This document shows positions 9,652 to 17,318 of a DNA stretch of 64,000 nt, one piece after another (position 1 is the first letter of the stretch; each line of letters starts with the position of its first letter). A program made the position numbers and the translations under genes. The stretch is from an uncultured Woeseiaceae bacterium (GTDB taxonomy: Bacteria; Pseudomonadota; Gammaproteobacteria; Steroidobacterales; Woeseiaceae): NCBI GenBank assembly GCA_945788625.1, contig CALZMQ010000002.1, positions 1 to 64,000 of the forward strand, read 5' to 3'. The notes below the pieces were generated by a model. That model was not told the DNA's origin. It was given only the letters and a program-made list of their open reading frames with translations, and did no database searches.

Positions 9652-9735
9652 TTGTTAAACAACGAGTTATGTGGGGAATCATAAGCTATTGATTGTATTG
9701 ACCGAGCCCTGCAAAATGTTTGTTAATACTAAACA
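9652..9735. promoter_or_regulatory. Divergent promoter region with two palindromic operator candidates
   Basis: The gap between the transaminase and the XRE-cupin gene holds two related AT-rich palindromes. The first is TTGTTAAACAA (9652-9662). The second is TGTTTGTTAATACTAAACA (9717-9735), with TGTTT/AAACA arms. Both share TGTT...AACA. A TTGACC hexamer at 9698-9703 could be a -35 box for the regulator, whose -10 region would overlap the second palindrome, so autorepression is plausible. No binding data exist here; this is inferred from position and symmetry. Confidence 0.45.
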
Positions 9736-9750
9736 CCCCAGGGAGTAAGG

Positions 9751-10299
9751 ATGCACCAGGATATCGGCAGGCGCTTGAAGCACATTCGCGAGACGCTCAG
9801 GCTGTCGCAGCGGCAGCTGGCCAGGCAGTCCGGTGTGGCCAATGCGACGATTTCGCAGATAGAGGCGGGCAAACTCAATCCGACCGTCAGCATGTTGAAG
9901 AAAGTGCTGGACGGCATTCCCATCAGCCTTGGTGAGTTTTTCGGCGATGCTTTCGAAACCCGCGACCGGGTTTTTTTTCGGGCCGATGAACTCACTGAAA
10001 TTGCCGACGGCGGCGTGTCGTTTCGCCAGGTCGGCGCGCACCTTGGTAATCGTGCCATTCAACTCATCAAGGAGTGCTATCAGCCCGGTGCCGGTACCGG
10101 CAAGCACGCCATTACGCACGAAGGCGAGGAATGCGGGATTGTGCTCAGCGGGCGGCTGGAAGTGACGGTGGACGACGAAACCGCGATTCTCGGCAAGGGC
10201 GATGCCTACTACTTCAAGAGCACCCGTCCGCACCAGTTTCGCAATTCCGGGAACACGCCTTGCGAGCTGATTACCGCCTGTACGCCGCCGACGTTTTGA
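9751..10299 (+). CDS. XRE-family regulator with C-terminal cupin (PuuR-like)
   Basis: A 182-residue protein. Residues 1-60 form an HTH_3 domain (RRLKHIRETLRLSQRQLAR, then GVANATISQIEAGKLNPT). Residues ~105-175 form a cupin_2 sensor barrel (HEGEECGIVLSGRLEVTVD, then GDAYYFKSTRPHQFRN). This build matches PuuR-type repressors, which sense small amines or amino acids and usually regulate neighbouring catabolic genes. It is divergent from the aminotransferase operon, with palindromic sites in between. The predicted target is that operon plus itself. The effector may be the transaminase substrate, which is inference. Confidence 0.92.
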   Translation: MHQDIGRRLKHIRETLRLSQRQLARQSGVANATISQIEAGKLNPTVSMLKKVLDGIPISLGEFFGDAFETRDRVFFRADELTEIADGGVSFRQVGAHLGNRAIQLIKECYQPGAGTGKHAITHEGEECGIVLSGRLEVTVDDETAILGKGDAYYFKSTRPHQFRNSGNTPCELITACTPPTF

Positions 10300-10395
10300 C
10301 GACTTTTGCGTAAATACGTGGAATTACTCTGGCAAACACTCGCCGGTTAGTGGCACAGTTATACCTTGGATACTACCCATCAAAGCAGGACTACA

Positions 10396-11424
10396 ATGAG
10401 CCAATTCGGCACAGAATTTTGCGATCACATCGCGATCGCACGGTACGTCGACGGCGCATGGCAGGCCCCAAATATCGAGCCGCTGGCGCCGTTACCCATG
10501 CACCCGGCTGCGCATGTGTTTCACTATGCCAGCAGCTGTTTCGAGGGCTTCAAGGCCTATCACTGGCAGGACGGCAAGGCGCGGATCTTTCGCCTGCACG
10601 ACCACGTGCGCAGGATGCAGAACAGTGCGGCCTCGCTGCGGCTGCCGGTACCCGAGGCCGACATGCTCGCCGGCATGGTGACAGACGTTGTTGCACACCA
10701 CGTCAACGACATCCCGGAACCGCCGAGTTCGCTTTATATCCGTCCGACGCTGGTTGGCACGCTGCAGAATATCGGCGCTGCGGCGGCGCCATCGACGGAG
10801 GCCACATTATTCGTGCTGCTATCGCCCGTCGGCGACTATTTCTCCAGCGGCGCGGCAACGCTGAAGCTGCTGGTTGAAGATGAACGAGCCAGGACCACGG
10901 AGCAACTCGGCAGCACCAAGACCGGCGGCAACTATGCCGCGGCGCTCGGCCCGACGCTGGCCGCGAAGGCCAAGTACGGAGTCGACCAGGTGCTGTTCTG
11001 CCCGAACGATGACGTGCAGGAAACCGGCGCCGCGAATTTCCTGCTCATCAGCGACGACGAGATCATCACGAAGTCACTGGATACCTCTTTCCTGCATGGC
11101 ATGACGCGCGATTCGATACTGAAACTGGGCGCCGAGCTGGGCTACAAGATCAACGAACGCACCTTCACCGTCGGTGAATTGCTCGAATGGGTAAAGACTT
11201 ACGAAGCGACTTTGTCGGGCACGGCCGCCTGCCTGTCGCCGGTCGGCGCGATCGTCTACAAGGGAGAGGAGATCCCGGTCAGGGACGGCAACCCCGGACC
11301 GAACACGGCGCGGCTGCAAAAGGCGCTGCAGGATATCCAGTACGGCCTTGAACCGGACACGCACGGCTGGCTGACCGAGGTCGCCGCCCGCGAGTTTTTG
11401 TCGACGGCGACGAGCCAGGCGTAG
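10396..11424 (+). CDS. ilvE: Branched-chain amino acid aminotransferase (fold type IV)
   Basis: The start MSQFGTEFCDHIA is preceded by an AGCAGGA ribosome site; an earlier in-frame ATG at 10366 is less likely. The product is 342 residues. Fold type IV PLP enzyme features are FHYASSCFEGFKAYHWQDG near the N-terminus, RPTLVG, the PLP lysine in LGSTKTGGNYAAAL, QETGAANFLL and LSGTAACLSPVG. The enzyme moves the amino group between glutamate and the keto acids of Val, Leu and Ile. The ilvI and ilvH genes lie about 38 kb away. No operon partner is close; a REP element overlaps the stop codon. Confidence 0.92.
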   Translation: MSQFGTEFCDHIAIARYVDGAWQAPNIEPLAPLPMHPAAHVFHYASSCFEGFKAYHWQDGKARIFRLHDHVRRMQNSAASLRLPVPEADMLAGMVTDVVAHHVNDIPEPPSSLYIRPTLVGTLQNIGAAAAPSTEATLFVLLSPVGDYFSSGAATLKLLVEDERARTTEQLGSTKTGGNYAAALGPTLAAKAKYGVDQVLFCPNDDVQETGAANFLLISDDEIITKSLDTSFLHGMTRDSILKLGAELGYKINERTFTVGELLEWVKTYEATLSGTAACLSPVGAIVYKGEEIPVRDGNPGPNTARLQKALQDIQYGLEPDTHGWLTEVAAREFLSTATSQA

Positions 11425-11442
11425 GAGCGGCCCAGCCGCGAT
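11421..11442 (+). repeat. REP element overlapping a stop codon
   Basis: GTAGGAGCGGCCCAGCCGCG at 11421-11440 forms a GCGGC/GCCGC stem with a CCA loop and belongs to the same REP family as 4252-4275. The TAG within its GTAG head is the stop codon (11422-11424) of the aminotransferase gene. Confidence 0.75.
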
Positions 11443-11725
11443 TTCACGATACTTTTTGCGACCGTGGGAACTCGGGTCCTATCGAGCGAAGATTGGACGG
11501 GCGATTCGCCCACACTTGCGCCCGCTACTTCAAGTAATTTCGACGATGTTTACCCCAAGGGCACCTGGTCCGCGGTAACGTGGTGCGCGGTAACGCCGGG
11601 CGAGGACCAGGTGTTCTTGTGGCAGGCCAATCGTCAGCTTTTGCGGCGAGCGGTCATTCGAATCCGAAAATCTGGGGTCTTTTGACAGGCCGAGATCGGC
11701 CAGAAGGAGACATCGCAGAGCATTG
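11443..11725. other. Intergenic stretch with R1 and R2 remnants
   Basis: No gene is supported here. The stretch contains an inverted R1 copy near 11548-11576, a tandem-like GCGGTAACG pair around 11572-11602, and an R2-type right end (GAGATCGGCCAGAAGGAGAC, about 11691-11710) next to the stop codon of the VOC gene. Confidence 0.6.
11548..11576 (-). repeat. Repeat R1, inverted partial copy
   Basis: The sequence GTTTACCCCAAGGGCACCTG and the bases after it are the reverse complement of R1 (2216-2263) with two mismatches over 29 bases. Following it, GCGGTAACG occurs twice, 15 bases apart. Confidence 0.8.
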
Positions 11726-12124
11726 TCAGACGGCGAGGTTCGCAGCTACGTAGTCACGTTCATATGTCGTTATTTCGTGACTGTTCCCCCACGGGTCACT
11801 GAAGTATAGCGAGTACGCCAACTTGTGATCGGTAACCCGGAGCTTCAAGCCATTATTCTCAAGGTGCGTCCTCCAATTCAGGAACTCCGAACCGGTAGCG
11901 CCAAACGCAATCACATTAGTCGTTTCTGGGCTATCTGATTCGAACAAGGCAAGGTGAATCGTTCCTTCCGGATTCTCAATGGTTAGGGGCCCGTCTTTGA
12001 CTGCCCAGCCCATAAGCGCGTCAACTCGCTTGAAGCCCAGGATTTGCTGATACCACTCCTCTGCCTCGCTCCAACTTCCAACATTGACGTGAAGGTGATC
12101 CACGTCCTTCAATATCGGTGCCAT
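11726..12124 (-). CDS. VOC family protein (glyoxalase/bleomycin-resistance fold)
   Basis: A 132-residue single VOC domain. Metal-site positions are visible at DHLHVNV in the first strand, TIHLALFES in the middle, and the final SDPWGNSHEITTYE, with the Glu ligand in HEITTYE. VOC proteins include glyoxalase I, fosfomycin-resistance enzymes and ring-cleavage dioxygenases; nothing here decides the substrate. It opens the second minus-strand gene-repeat block and has an R2-type repeat end directly after its stop codon. Small VOC proteins are common cargo of gene cassettes. Cytoplasmic. Confidence 0.85.
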   Translation of the reverse strand: MAPILKDVDHLHVNVGSWSEAEEWYQQILGFKRVDALMGWAVKDGPLTIENPEGTIHLALFESDSPETTNVIAFGATGSEFLNWRTHLENNGLKLRVTDHKLAYSLYFSDPWGNSHEITTYERDYVAANLAV

Positions 12125-12189
12125 AAGCTACTACCTCGTCGCTCCAAAGTGTCGCGGGTCGCGATAAGACGTTGTTACCCGGAGTATCG

Positions 12190-12380
12190 CCACCGACCGC
12201 AACTGGTCACAAGCAGCCTCTCAGGAGTTTAACACTCGGACGGCTGCTATCAGTTGCTCACAAGCCGCTCAGAGCGAACGTTGCGAAAGCGACGATTCTG
12301 AGCGTCTGCTTTCACCAATAGCGGTCGTTCAACTGACCAGTAAACCGCAAGACCAACAGTCTGCTATCGGCCAGAAGGAG
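12190..12380. repeat. Degenerate R2-like repeat cluster
   Basis: Several R2 pieces are visible: CTGGTCACAAGCAGCC (about 12202), CGGACGGCTGCTATCAG (about 12236), GCGGTCGTTCAACTGACC (about 12320) and CAGTCTGCTATCGGCCAGAA (12357-12376), which ends beside the stop codon of the 12381-12719 gene. It is likely two or more overlapping or decayed R2 copies. No ORF is supported. Confidence 0.5.
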
Positions 12381-12719
12381 TCATTCGCGCCTGCGATAAT
12401 TCTTCTCAATGAGGTCTTGGCCCCACATCCAAACGTATGACCAACCCGTGAAAATCAACGGCCCAACGAGAAGTGGCACTAGGATCAATACAGCCCACGC
12501 AGTCGCGCTGACATTGTCGAACCACTGTGTAGGTGGCTTGTTGAAGTCCATGCTCGTTAGGAAAACCATAAAGAGAACAAACAGAAGACAACGCCACGAC
12601 CAGTAGAAGTACTCTTTCAAGAAATCGCGATCTACCTTTTCTGGTTGCTCGGATAGAAACTTAGCAGCCCTTTCGAGGTTCTCGATCGGTTCTTGTTTGC
12701 TGGCCTTGTATTCACTCAT
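12381..12719 (-). CDS. Hypothetical two-span inner-membrane protein
   Basis: The start MSEYKASKQEPIE gives 112 residues; an upstream in-frame ATG at 12782 lies inside the neighbouring repeat and is less likely. A charged N-terminal half (ENLERAAKFL, KVDRDFLKEY) is followed by two hydrophobic helices at about 41-58 (CLLFVLFMVFL) and 72-98 (AWAVLILVPLLVGPLIF), ending in a basic tail (EKNYRRRE). I do not recognise the family. It is one gene-repeat unit of the minus-strand block, with repeats on both sides and AT-rich composition. Function unknown. Confidence 0.6.
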   Translation of the reverse strand: MSEYKASKQEPIENLERAAKFLSEQPEKVDRDFLKEYFYWSWRCLLFVLFMVFLTSMDFNKPPTQWFDNVSATAWAVLILVPLLVGPLIFTGWSYVWMWGQDLIEKNYRRRE

Positions 12720-12750
12720 GCGGAGAATTGTGCCTAGAATTAGTAGATTG

Positions 12751-12835
12751 GCGAATGGCTGGTTTGGGTCAGTAGGAGTCATCCTACCTCAAAATGCCTG
12801 GATGACGGCTTCCGGCCAAAATCGGCCGGTCGCCG
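12751..12835. repeat. R2 repeat
   Basis: GCGAATGGCTGGTTTGGGTC is followed by a perfect six-base hairpin, GTAGGA-GTCA-TCCTAC (12772-12787). Then comes CTCAAAATGCCTGGATGACG, and the right arm TTCCGGCCAAAATCGGCCGG. It lies ~23 bases past the stop of the 12859-13914 gene. Confidence 0.85.
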
Positions 12836-12858
12836 GGCCAAGACTACGGACCTGTGGA

Positions 12859-13914
12859 TCACGACAGGATGAAATCAAGGCCTCGTTCGACGAAAGCGCC
12901 GCCTAACCACGAGCCCAAAGGAATCAGCAGGTATAACGTGAAGCGGACCAGAGTCGAGTTATCGAAGGGCCAGTTCCTCAGATCGTCAATCACAGTCCGA
13001 TACGCCAAGGTATTTGCAATGGGCAGCCCCTCCCTGGAGCCAGATTTCAGCGCGTCCCTGGAGGCCTTGAGGCTCTGCTTGCACCAGTCGAGTTCCTGGT
13101 TCTTGGCGAACCTGAACTTCTTGCGAATTGCGCGCAATGGCAGCATCAAGCCTATCCACGCCAACACTATGAAACCAATCCAGAAGCCTACAAGCGTTGG
13201 CCAGTAGCGGGATTCGACTCCCAGCAGAGAAATGACCGAGACCAGACCGATTACCAGCAGTGCGTTGGTCAAGCCCTGACGAATCAACGGCTGATACGGG
13301 TGCATGTCAAGCAGATCGAGCGCTTCAATATTGTCCGACATTCGCGACAGTCGTGCGGACTCCACGACAATCACGTAGTTGAAGCAGCCGATCCACCATA
13401 CGAAGAGTACGGTGGTTGCTCGATGCCAGAAGACCTCGTAATTCCAATCCTGCCAGTACCACGGATTATGTGGTTCGGGTGTGGTCGCATTGGTGACGCC
13501 GACACCGACGATCAGATAGGTTGCGGCACCAATTAGGGGCAATACCCATCTTGAGTGCTTGCCGGCGCGATCGACTATCGCAGCCCGATCCGGCAGGTCT
13601 TGAATGGCCAACGACAACTTGTCCGTCGTTCGACGCGCCGCCGTTAGTAGATAGGCATAAGCCGTCGCGCAGTACGCGGTGATCAAGATCTGAGTGACAG
13701 CGACCCGAAGCTCTTCCGGCGTGGCGTTACTGTCACTACCGAAAATAGATCTTCCGACAAAGAACACAATGAGCAAACCAACCGCGAATCCGCTCCCAAT
13801 AGAAATCGGATTTCCGGGGAGCGTGTCGTAAACCTTTGCTGTCCAGGGCGTTGTATATGACTTGGCCAAGCTGTTTGTCTCGCTACCCATCTCGAAATCA
13901 CCGCGATATTCCAT
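12859..13914 (-). CDS. Hypothetical polytopic membrane protein
   Basis: A 351-residue protein with about six or seven hydrophobic helices, for example GSGFAVGLLIVFFVG, TQILITAYCATAYAYLL, WVLPLIGAATYLIVG, ALLVIGLVSVISLLG and TLVGFWIGFIVLAWIGL. A second possible start is the Met nine codons in (MGSETNSLAK). No enzyme motif is obvious, and I do not recognise the family. It is much longer than most units in this block, yet it shows the same orientation, the repeat placement on both sides and the same AT-richer composition. Function unknown. Confidence 0.65.
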   Translation of the reverse strand: MEYRGDFEMGSETNSLAKSYTTPWTAKVYDTLPGNPISIGSGFAVGLLIVFFVGRSIFGSDSNATPEELRVAVTQILITAYCATAYAYLLTAARRTTDKLSLAIQDLPDRAAIVDRAGKHSRWVLPLIGAATYLIVGVGVTNATTPEPHNPWYWQDWNYEVFWHRATTVLFVWWIGCFNYVIVVESARLSRMSDNIEALDLLDMHPYQPLIRQGLTNALLVIGLVSVISLLGVESRYWPTLVGFWIGFIVLAWIGLMLPLRAIRKKFRFAKNQELDWCKQSLKASRDALKSGSREGLPIANTLAYRTVIDDLRNWPFDNSTLVRFTLYLLIPLGSWLGGAFVERGLDFILS

Positions 13915-13947
13915 TGGTAGACGTCCTCAATTCAAGAGACAACTATC

Positions 13948-14021
13948 AATGTCCGCTTTGGGTCAGTAGCCGTCATTGTAGCTCAGAACACCTGGTCGGC
14001 TGCTTCCGGCCAGAAGCAGTC
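13948..14021. repeat. R2 repeat (best-preserved copy)
   Basis: Starts AATGTCCGCTTTGGGTCAGT and ends in a perfect seven-base hairpin, CTGCTTC-CGGCCA-GAAGCAG (14000-14019). The outer ends are also partly complementary to each other. It lies one base from the stop codon of the Sel1 gene and ~33 bases upstream of the next gene's start. Confidence 0.9.
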
Positions 14022-14022
14022 C

Positions 14023-14727
14023 TTAAGAATCGTCCGCTTCAGTTATCGGCGCCCACATTTTCGCTTCCCGGCTACACAGAGCAAGCTCGTCCGCCGATAG
14101 TATTCCTGAATAGTAAGCCTCAGCGTGAGCCAGATATTGCAGGAGTTCATAGTCTTCCGGGCTGGCATACTTACTAGCGCGAGTCGTCCAGAGACAGGCA
14201 TTGCGTAGATCAATCTCACCAAACTCCCCAGCGCCATACATATTTGCAATGTTCCACATTGCTTCAGCCCATCCTAACCCTGCCGACTGAGAATAAAGTT
14301 CAAAAGCCTTTTGCTTGTCTTGGGTTATTCCCAAACCGAGATCATAAAGGTACGCAAGATTATTGATCGCAAGAGCGTGATGTTGCTCAGCGGCCCGTTC
14401 GTACCAGACCAGCGCTTCGCCATATTTCCTTTTGGCCTGCAATCCACTCCCTACGCTGTTTTGCGCTTCAGCGTGACCCTGCTTGGCGGCCATTAGATAA
14501 TATTTCGAGGCTTTCCGGCCGCTCCGACGCACTCCAGACCCGCTGTCATGAGCAAGCCCAAGTCGGAATTGAGCCTCAGCATCGCCTCCTTTTGCTTTGG
14601 CCATGAGTGCGTCGGTATCCAGAGATGCCCACGGTTCAGCGACCGAGGCGGGCGCGTGCGCCATCAGAAATATTAGGCAACAAAGACCGAAGGACATTTT
14701 CATCTTTAGCAGTACCTTGAAGGCCAT
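14023..14727 (-). CDS. Sel1-repeat exported protein
   Basis: A 234-residue protein with a signal peptide (core SFGLCCLIFLMAHAPASVA); in-frame Mets at residues 9 and 11 are alternative starts. Residues ~45-170 hold three to four Sel1-like (TPR-type) repeats: GGDAEAQFRLGLAHDSGSG, AKQGHAEAQNSVGSGL, AAEQHHALAINNLAYLYDLG and SAGLGWAEAMWNIANMYGAG. Such alpha-solenoids mediate protein-protein contacts, often in the periplasm or at the envelope. No partner gene can be named. R2 repeats stand at both ends. The bacterial family is large and functionally diverse. Confidence 0.85.
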   Translation of the reverse strand: MAFKVLLKMKMSFGLCCLIFLMAHAPASVAEPWASLDTDALMAKAKGGDAEAQFRLGLAHDSGSGVRRSGRKASKYYLMAAKQGHAEAQNSVGSGLQAKRKYGEALVWYERAAEQHHALAINNLAYLYDLGLGITQDKQKAFELYSQSAGLGWAEAMWNIANMYGAGEFGEIDLRNACLWTTRASKYASPEDYELLQYLAHAEAYYSGILSADELALCSREAKMWAPITEADDS

Positions 14728-14740
14728 TGGCGAGCATCCA

Positions 14741-14803
14741 GGTTAGTGGCCGTCATCCTACCCCAAAATCCCTGGATGTCTGGGTTCGGCCATTAGCGGT
14801 CGG
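14741..14803. repeat. R2 repeat
   Basis: GGTTAGTGGCCGTCATCCTA, then CCCCAAAATCCCTGGATGTC, then GGGTTCGGCCATTAGCGGTC; the match continues into GGTCAATTC, which overlaps the stop codon (14804-14806) of the PDZ gene. Confidence 0.8.
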
Positions 14804-15178
14804 TCAATTCGTTTTAGGCATCTGAATTTCGATGACCTCAGACTCACCCAATTCTCCGACCATTAGTCGAACTACCTTCCCTTCTGCCAAGAGCTGAAGA
14901 AACTCTCGGAAATGATCGATGCTGCTCAACGGTCTTTCATTAAATTCCGTCAACAGGTCTCCAGGCTTCAATCCGAGCGAATAGAACAACTCACGATTTG
15001 GTCCTGGATACACTCGATATCCAATAACCTTCCTTTCTTTGAGGTAAGGGATTGGCCGGAGTGCATCATCAACCAATTCTCCTGCGGACTTATTGGAAAT
15101 GGGATCAGCTTCTTGCGCAACGGCAGGCAAGCAAAGCGCAAGTCCCAGAACGAGCAAGTTTCTTCGAGTTAGGGTCAA
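14804..15178 (-). CDS. Exported PDZ-domain protein, GspC-like C-terminal domain
   Basis: A 124-residue protein with a signal sequence (NLLVLGLALCLPAVAQ). The rest is a compact PDZ-like domain: GYRVYPGPNRELFYSLGLKP, GDLLTEFNERPLSS and a final VIEIQMPK. This resembles the C-terminal PDZ of the type II secretion protein GspC (GYRV.PG..R..F..LGL.PGD), but the membrane anchor and HR domain of GspC are missing. It is therefore a stand-alone periplasmic PDZ protein rather than a true GspC. It is one unit of the gene-repeat block, with R2 copies on both sides. Its binding partner is unknown. Confidence 0.75.
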   Translation of the reverse strand: MTLTRRNLLVLGLALCLPAVAQEADPISNKSAGELVDDALRPIPYLKERKVIGYRVYPGPNRELFYSLGLKPGDLLTEFNERPLSSIDHFREFLQLLAEGKVVRLMVGELGESEVIEIQMPKTN

Positions 15179-15184
15179 TCCCTC

Positions 15185-15259
15185 AACGTCCGCTTTGGGT
15201 CAGCAGGAGTCATCCTACCTCAAATTGCCCGGGTGGCGGCTTGCGGCCAAAAGCAGTCG
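15185..15259. repeat. R2 repeat
   Basis: AACGTCCGCTTTGGGTCAGC, GGAGTCATCCTACCTCAAAT, and a right arm GGCGGCTTGCGGCCAAAAGC, with GCTT/AAGC pairing. It ends five bases before the stop codon of the 15264-15929 gene. Confidence 0.9.
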
Positions 15260-15263
15260 TGCG

Positions 15264-15929
15264 CTAGCAAAGAAAACCCGGCATGTTGTAGATATTCGGC
15301 CCCCTTGTCTTTTTCTGATTCTGGAAGTCGTCAATCAGTCGTTCTCGTAAATTGAGCATCACACTCGTTACGCCTGATTCATTCTGAAGTTGCTGAAGCG
15401 CTTTCGCCGAGCCGAAAATGCGCGCGCTGTAAACCAGAAACGTAACGGTGGAGAGATCCATCCAATCTTGCGCATCTTTGGTAGGCCGAAGCTTCGCCGA
15501 CTTCGCGAAACACTTTTGATGGGCGTCAATTACAAAAGACAATCTACTGGAAAGATCGCCTTCTGACGCGAGCAGATCTGACGAGCCAAACAAAATTGAC
15601 ATGACGACACCGTTGTTACCCTGCGGGGCCTTTACATGAGCATCGATTACTTCCAACTGATGCTCGTCCATCAAGAGTTGCAGTTGCTCTGTGGTCAATC
15701 CACTGTTGAAGAAAACAGTCGCCGGGCGAATCGAGTCAGGAGAATCTTGTACAAGACGGTATAGACGGTCACGATGCTCTCCGAGCCGCTGCTGTCGCCT
15801 CGCCGGGTCTTTCGAAATGACAGGGGATAGAGCTTCCGCTGCCATTTGGCTATCGCTGGCAGGTTCGGCCATCCCGACTATCGGCGTAGCACCCAGAAGA
15901 ATAACGGCAATGAAAGCACTTCTAGTCAA
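15264..15929 (-). CDS. Hypothetical exported protein
   Basis: A 221-residue protein with a signal peptide (FIAVILLGATPIVGMAEP). The mature part is mostly helical. Two cysteines are present, one in AHQKCFAKS and one as the last residue (MPGFLC). A segment at about residues 70-125 (ATVFFNSGLTTEQLQLLMDE, EVIDAHVKAPQ, GVVMSILFGS) looks like an alternating alpha/beta element. I do not recognise the family. It is one gene-repeat unit in the minus-strand block, with R2 elements on both sides. Probably periplasmic. Confidence 0.6.
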   Translation of the reverse strand: MTRSAFIAVILLGATPIVGMAEPASDSQMAAEALSPVISKDPARRQQRLGEHRDRLYRLVQDSPDSIRPATVFFNSGLTTEQLQLLMDEHQLEVIDAHVKAPQGNNGVVMSILFGSSDLLASEGDLSSRLSFVIDAHQKCFAKSAKLRPTKDAQDWMDLSTVTFLVYSARIFGSAKALQQLQNESGVTSVMLNLRERLIDDFQNQKKTRGPNIYNMPGFLC

Positions 15930-15949
15930 TGAAACTCCCTTTAGCTGCG

Positions 15950-16030
15950 AACGTCCGCAATGGGTCAGTACCAGCCACTGAGTCTATCACCAGGTGAGCG
16001 GCTGGTTACGGCCAGAAGCAGACGGTCAAT
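15950..16030. repeat. R2 repeat
   Basis: AACGTCCGCAATGGGTCAGT, CACTGAGTCTATCACCAGGT, GAGCGGCTGGTTACGGCCAG, AAGCAGACGGTCAATTC. It closely resembles the copy at 19148-19226 (shared GTACCAGCC and GAGCGGCTGG), so these two form a subtype. It is separated by 54 bases from the IS element, which stands between it and the TolB/TPR gene. Confidence 0.88.
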
Positions 16031-16148
16031 TCAGCTTTTGTGCAGGTCGAAAAATAGAAATTTGGGAGACTTCGAGAAGATGATTGAATCGCTCCTAGTT
16101 TGCTAGACACCTTTCAGCCATCCAAAATGGCAATCAGAGAGGTGATGA

Positions 16149-16427
16149 ATGAGCAGCAAACGATATCCAGATGAGTTCAAGATCGAGGCCGTCAAGCAGG
16201 TGGTGGAACTCGGTTATCCGGTGGCCGAGGTGGCCAAGCGATTGGGCATAACGACGCACAGCCTGTACGCGTGGAAGAAGAAGTTCGGTCCGGACTCGGT
16301 TGAGCACAACGAGAAGCTGTCGGCGGAGAAAGAGATCCGGCGGCTGAAGAAGGAACTCAAGCGCGTTACTGATGAGCGCGACATTCTAAAAAAAGCCGCG
16401 GTGTACTTCGCCAACCAGCCCGACTGA
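16149..16427 (+). CDS. IS3-family transposase OrfA
   Basis: A 92-residue protein with the HTH_Tnp_1 DNA-binding domain (RYPDEFKIEAVKQVVELGYP, then EVAKRLGITTHSLYAWKKKF). A leucine-zipper-like helix follows (EIRRLKKELKRVTDERDILKK). The frame ends at 16427. Seven A residues at 16388-16394 give the -1 slippery site used in this IS family to make the OrfAB fusion, estimated at about 382 residues. OrfA alone typically binds the IS ends and can act as an inhibitor of transposition. Confidence 0.95.
   Translation: MSSKRYPDEFKIEAVKQVVELGYPVAEVAKRLGITTHSLYAWKKKFGPDSVEHNEKLSAEKEIRRLKKELKRVTDERDILKKAAVYFANQPD
16388..16395 (+). promoter_or_regulatory. Programmed -1 frameshift site
   Basis: A run of seven A bases followed by G covers codons 81-82 of orfA (A AAA AAA G). 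After slipping back one base, the frame stays open from 16394 into orfB with no stop before the orfB ATG at 16460. This is the standard IS3-family way to make the transposase. Confidence 0.85.
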
Positions 16428-16459
16428 GGTACACCTTTATCCGTTCCCACAGCGACCGT

Positions 16460-17296
16460 ATGCCGGTGCGCCGACTGTGTCGGCTGCTGGAGGTGCATCC
16501 CAGCGGCTACTACGCGTGGTGCAATGTGCCGCGCTCGGCGCGGGCGATAGAGGACGAGCGGCTCACCGGGCTCATCAAGCAGTTCTGGCTGGAGAGCGGC
16601 GGCATTTACGGCTACCGCAAGATCCACCGGGACCTGCGAGATATCGGCGAGCGCTGCGGCAAGCAGCGTGTGCGTCGCCTGATGAAGCAAGCCGGGCTGC
16701 GTGCCCAGGTTGGCTACCGTCGTCCTCGGATCAAGTCGGGGCCGGCCAGCGTGGTCGCACCGAACCGCCTGCAGCAGCAGTTTAACGTCGGCGAGCCGAA
16801 CGAAGCCTGGGTTAGCGACATCACGCACATCCGCACACACGAGGGTTGGTTGTACCTGGCGGTCATCGTCGATCTTTACTCGCGTCGAGTCATCGGCTGG
16901 TCGATGCAAGCGCGGATCAAAAAGGAGCTGGTGCTCGATGCGCTGCTGATGGCGGTCTGGCGCCGGCGACCGAAAGGAACCGTTACTGTGCACACGGATC
17001 AAGGCAGTCAGTACACCAGCCACGACTGGCAGGACTTCCTGTCAGATCACAACTTGCAGGCCAGCATGAGCCGGCGTGGCAACTGTCACGACAACGCAGT
17101 GGCCGAGAGCTTCTTCCAATTGCTAAAACGCGAGCGGATCAAGCGGCACATCTACTCATCCAGGAGCGATGCACGAACCGACATCGTCGATTACATCGAG
17201 ATGTTCTACAACAACAAGCGGCGGCACGGTTTTAATGACCTGCTGTCGCCGGTAGAGTACGAAGAGAAATTTACAGAACGGCTGGCGAGTGTCTAG
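16460..17296 (+). CDS. IS3-family transposase OrfB (DDE integrase core)
   Basis: From its own ATG the frame gives 278 residues; the natural product is probably OrfAB made by frameshift from orfA. An HTH_21-type region (GIYGYRKIHRDL) precedes the rve core. The catalytic triad is visible: Asp in WVSDITHIRTHEGW, Asp in TVHTDQGSQYTS, and Glu in CHDNAVAESFFQLLK. The C-terminal FYNNKRRH motif is also present. All catalytic residues are intact. The stop codon lies inside the right inverted repeat, as usual for compact IS elements. Confidence 0.95.
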   Translation: MPVRRLCRLLEVHPSGYYAWCNVPRSARAIEDERLTGLIKQFWLESGGIYGYRKIHRDLRDIGERCGKQRVRRLMKQAGLRAQVGYRRPRIKSGPASVVAPNRLQQQFNVGEPNEAWVSDITHIRTHEGWLYLAVIVDLYSRRVIGWSMQARIKKELVLDALLMAVWRRRPKGTVTVHTDQGSQYTSHDWQDFLSDHNLQASMSRRGNCHDNAVAESFFQLLKRERIKRHIYSSRSDARTDIVDYIEMFYNNKRRHGFNDLLSPVEYEEKFTERLASV

Positions 17297-17318
17297 AGAA
17301 CCGGGAGCGATTCAGATG

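Larger units (their letters stand above)
16085..17314 (+). mobile_element. IS3-family insertion sequence, complete
   Basis: The element spans 1230 bp. Its imperfect terminal inverted repeats, 16085-16110 and 17289-17314, agree at 22 of 26 positions and begin TGAATCGCTCC. The target duplication GAT flanks it (16082-16084 and 17315-17317). It encodes the two overlapping IS3 reading frames, orfA and orfB. The three-base duplication and intact ends, frames and DDE residues point to recent, potentially active transposition. It stands one to four bases beyond the stop codon of the 17319-19088 gene and left that gene intact. Confidence 0.95.

Noticed and set aside
11640..11700. A tRNA-like T-loop motif (GGTCATTCGAATCC)
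   Set aside because: No acceptor stem, D arm or anticodon arm can be drawn around it.
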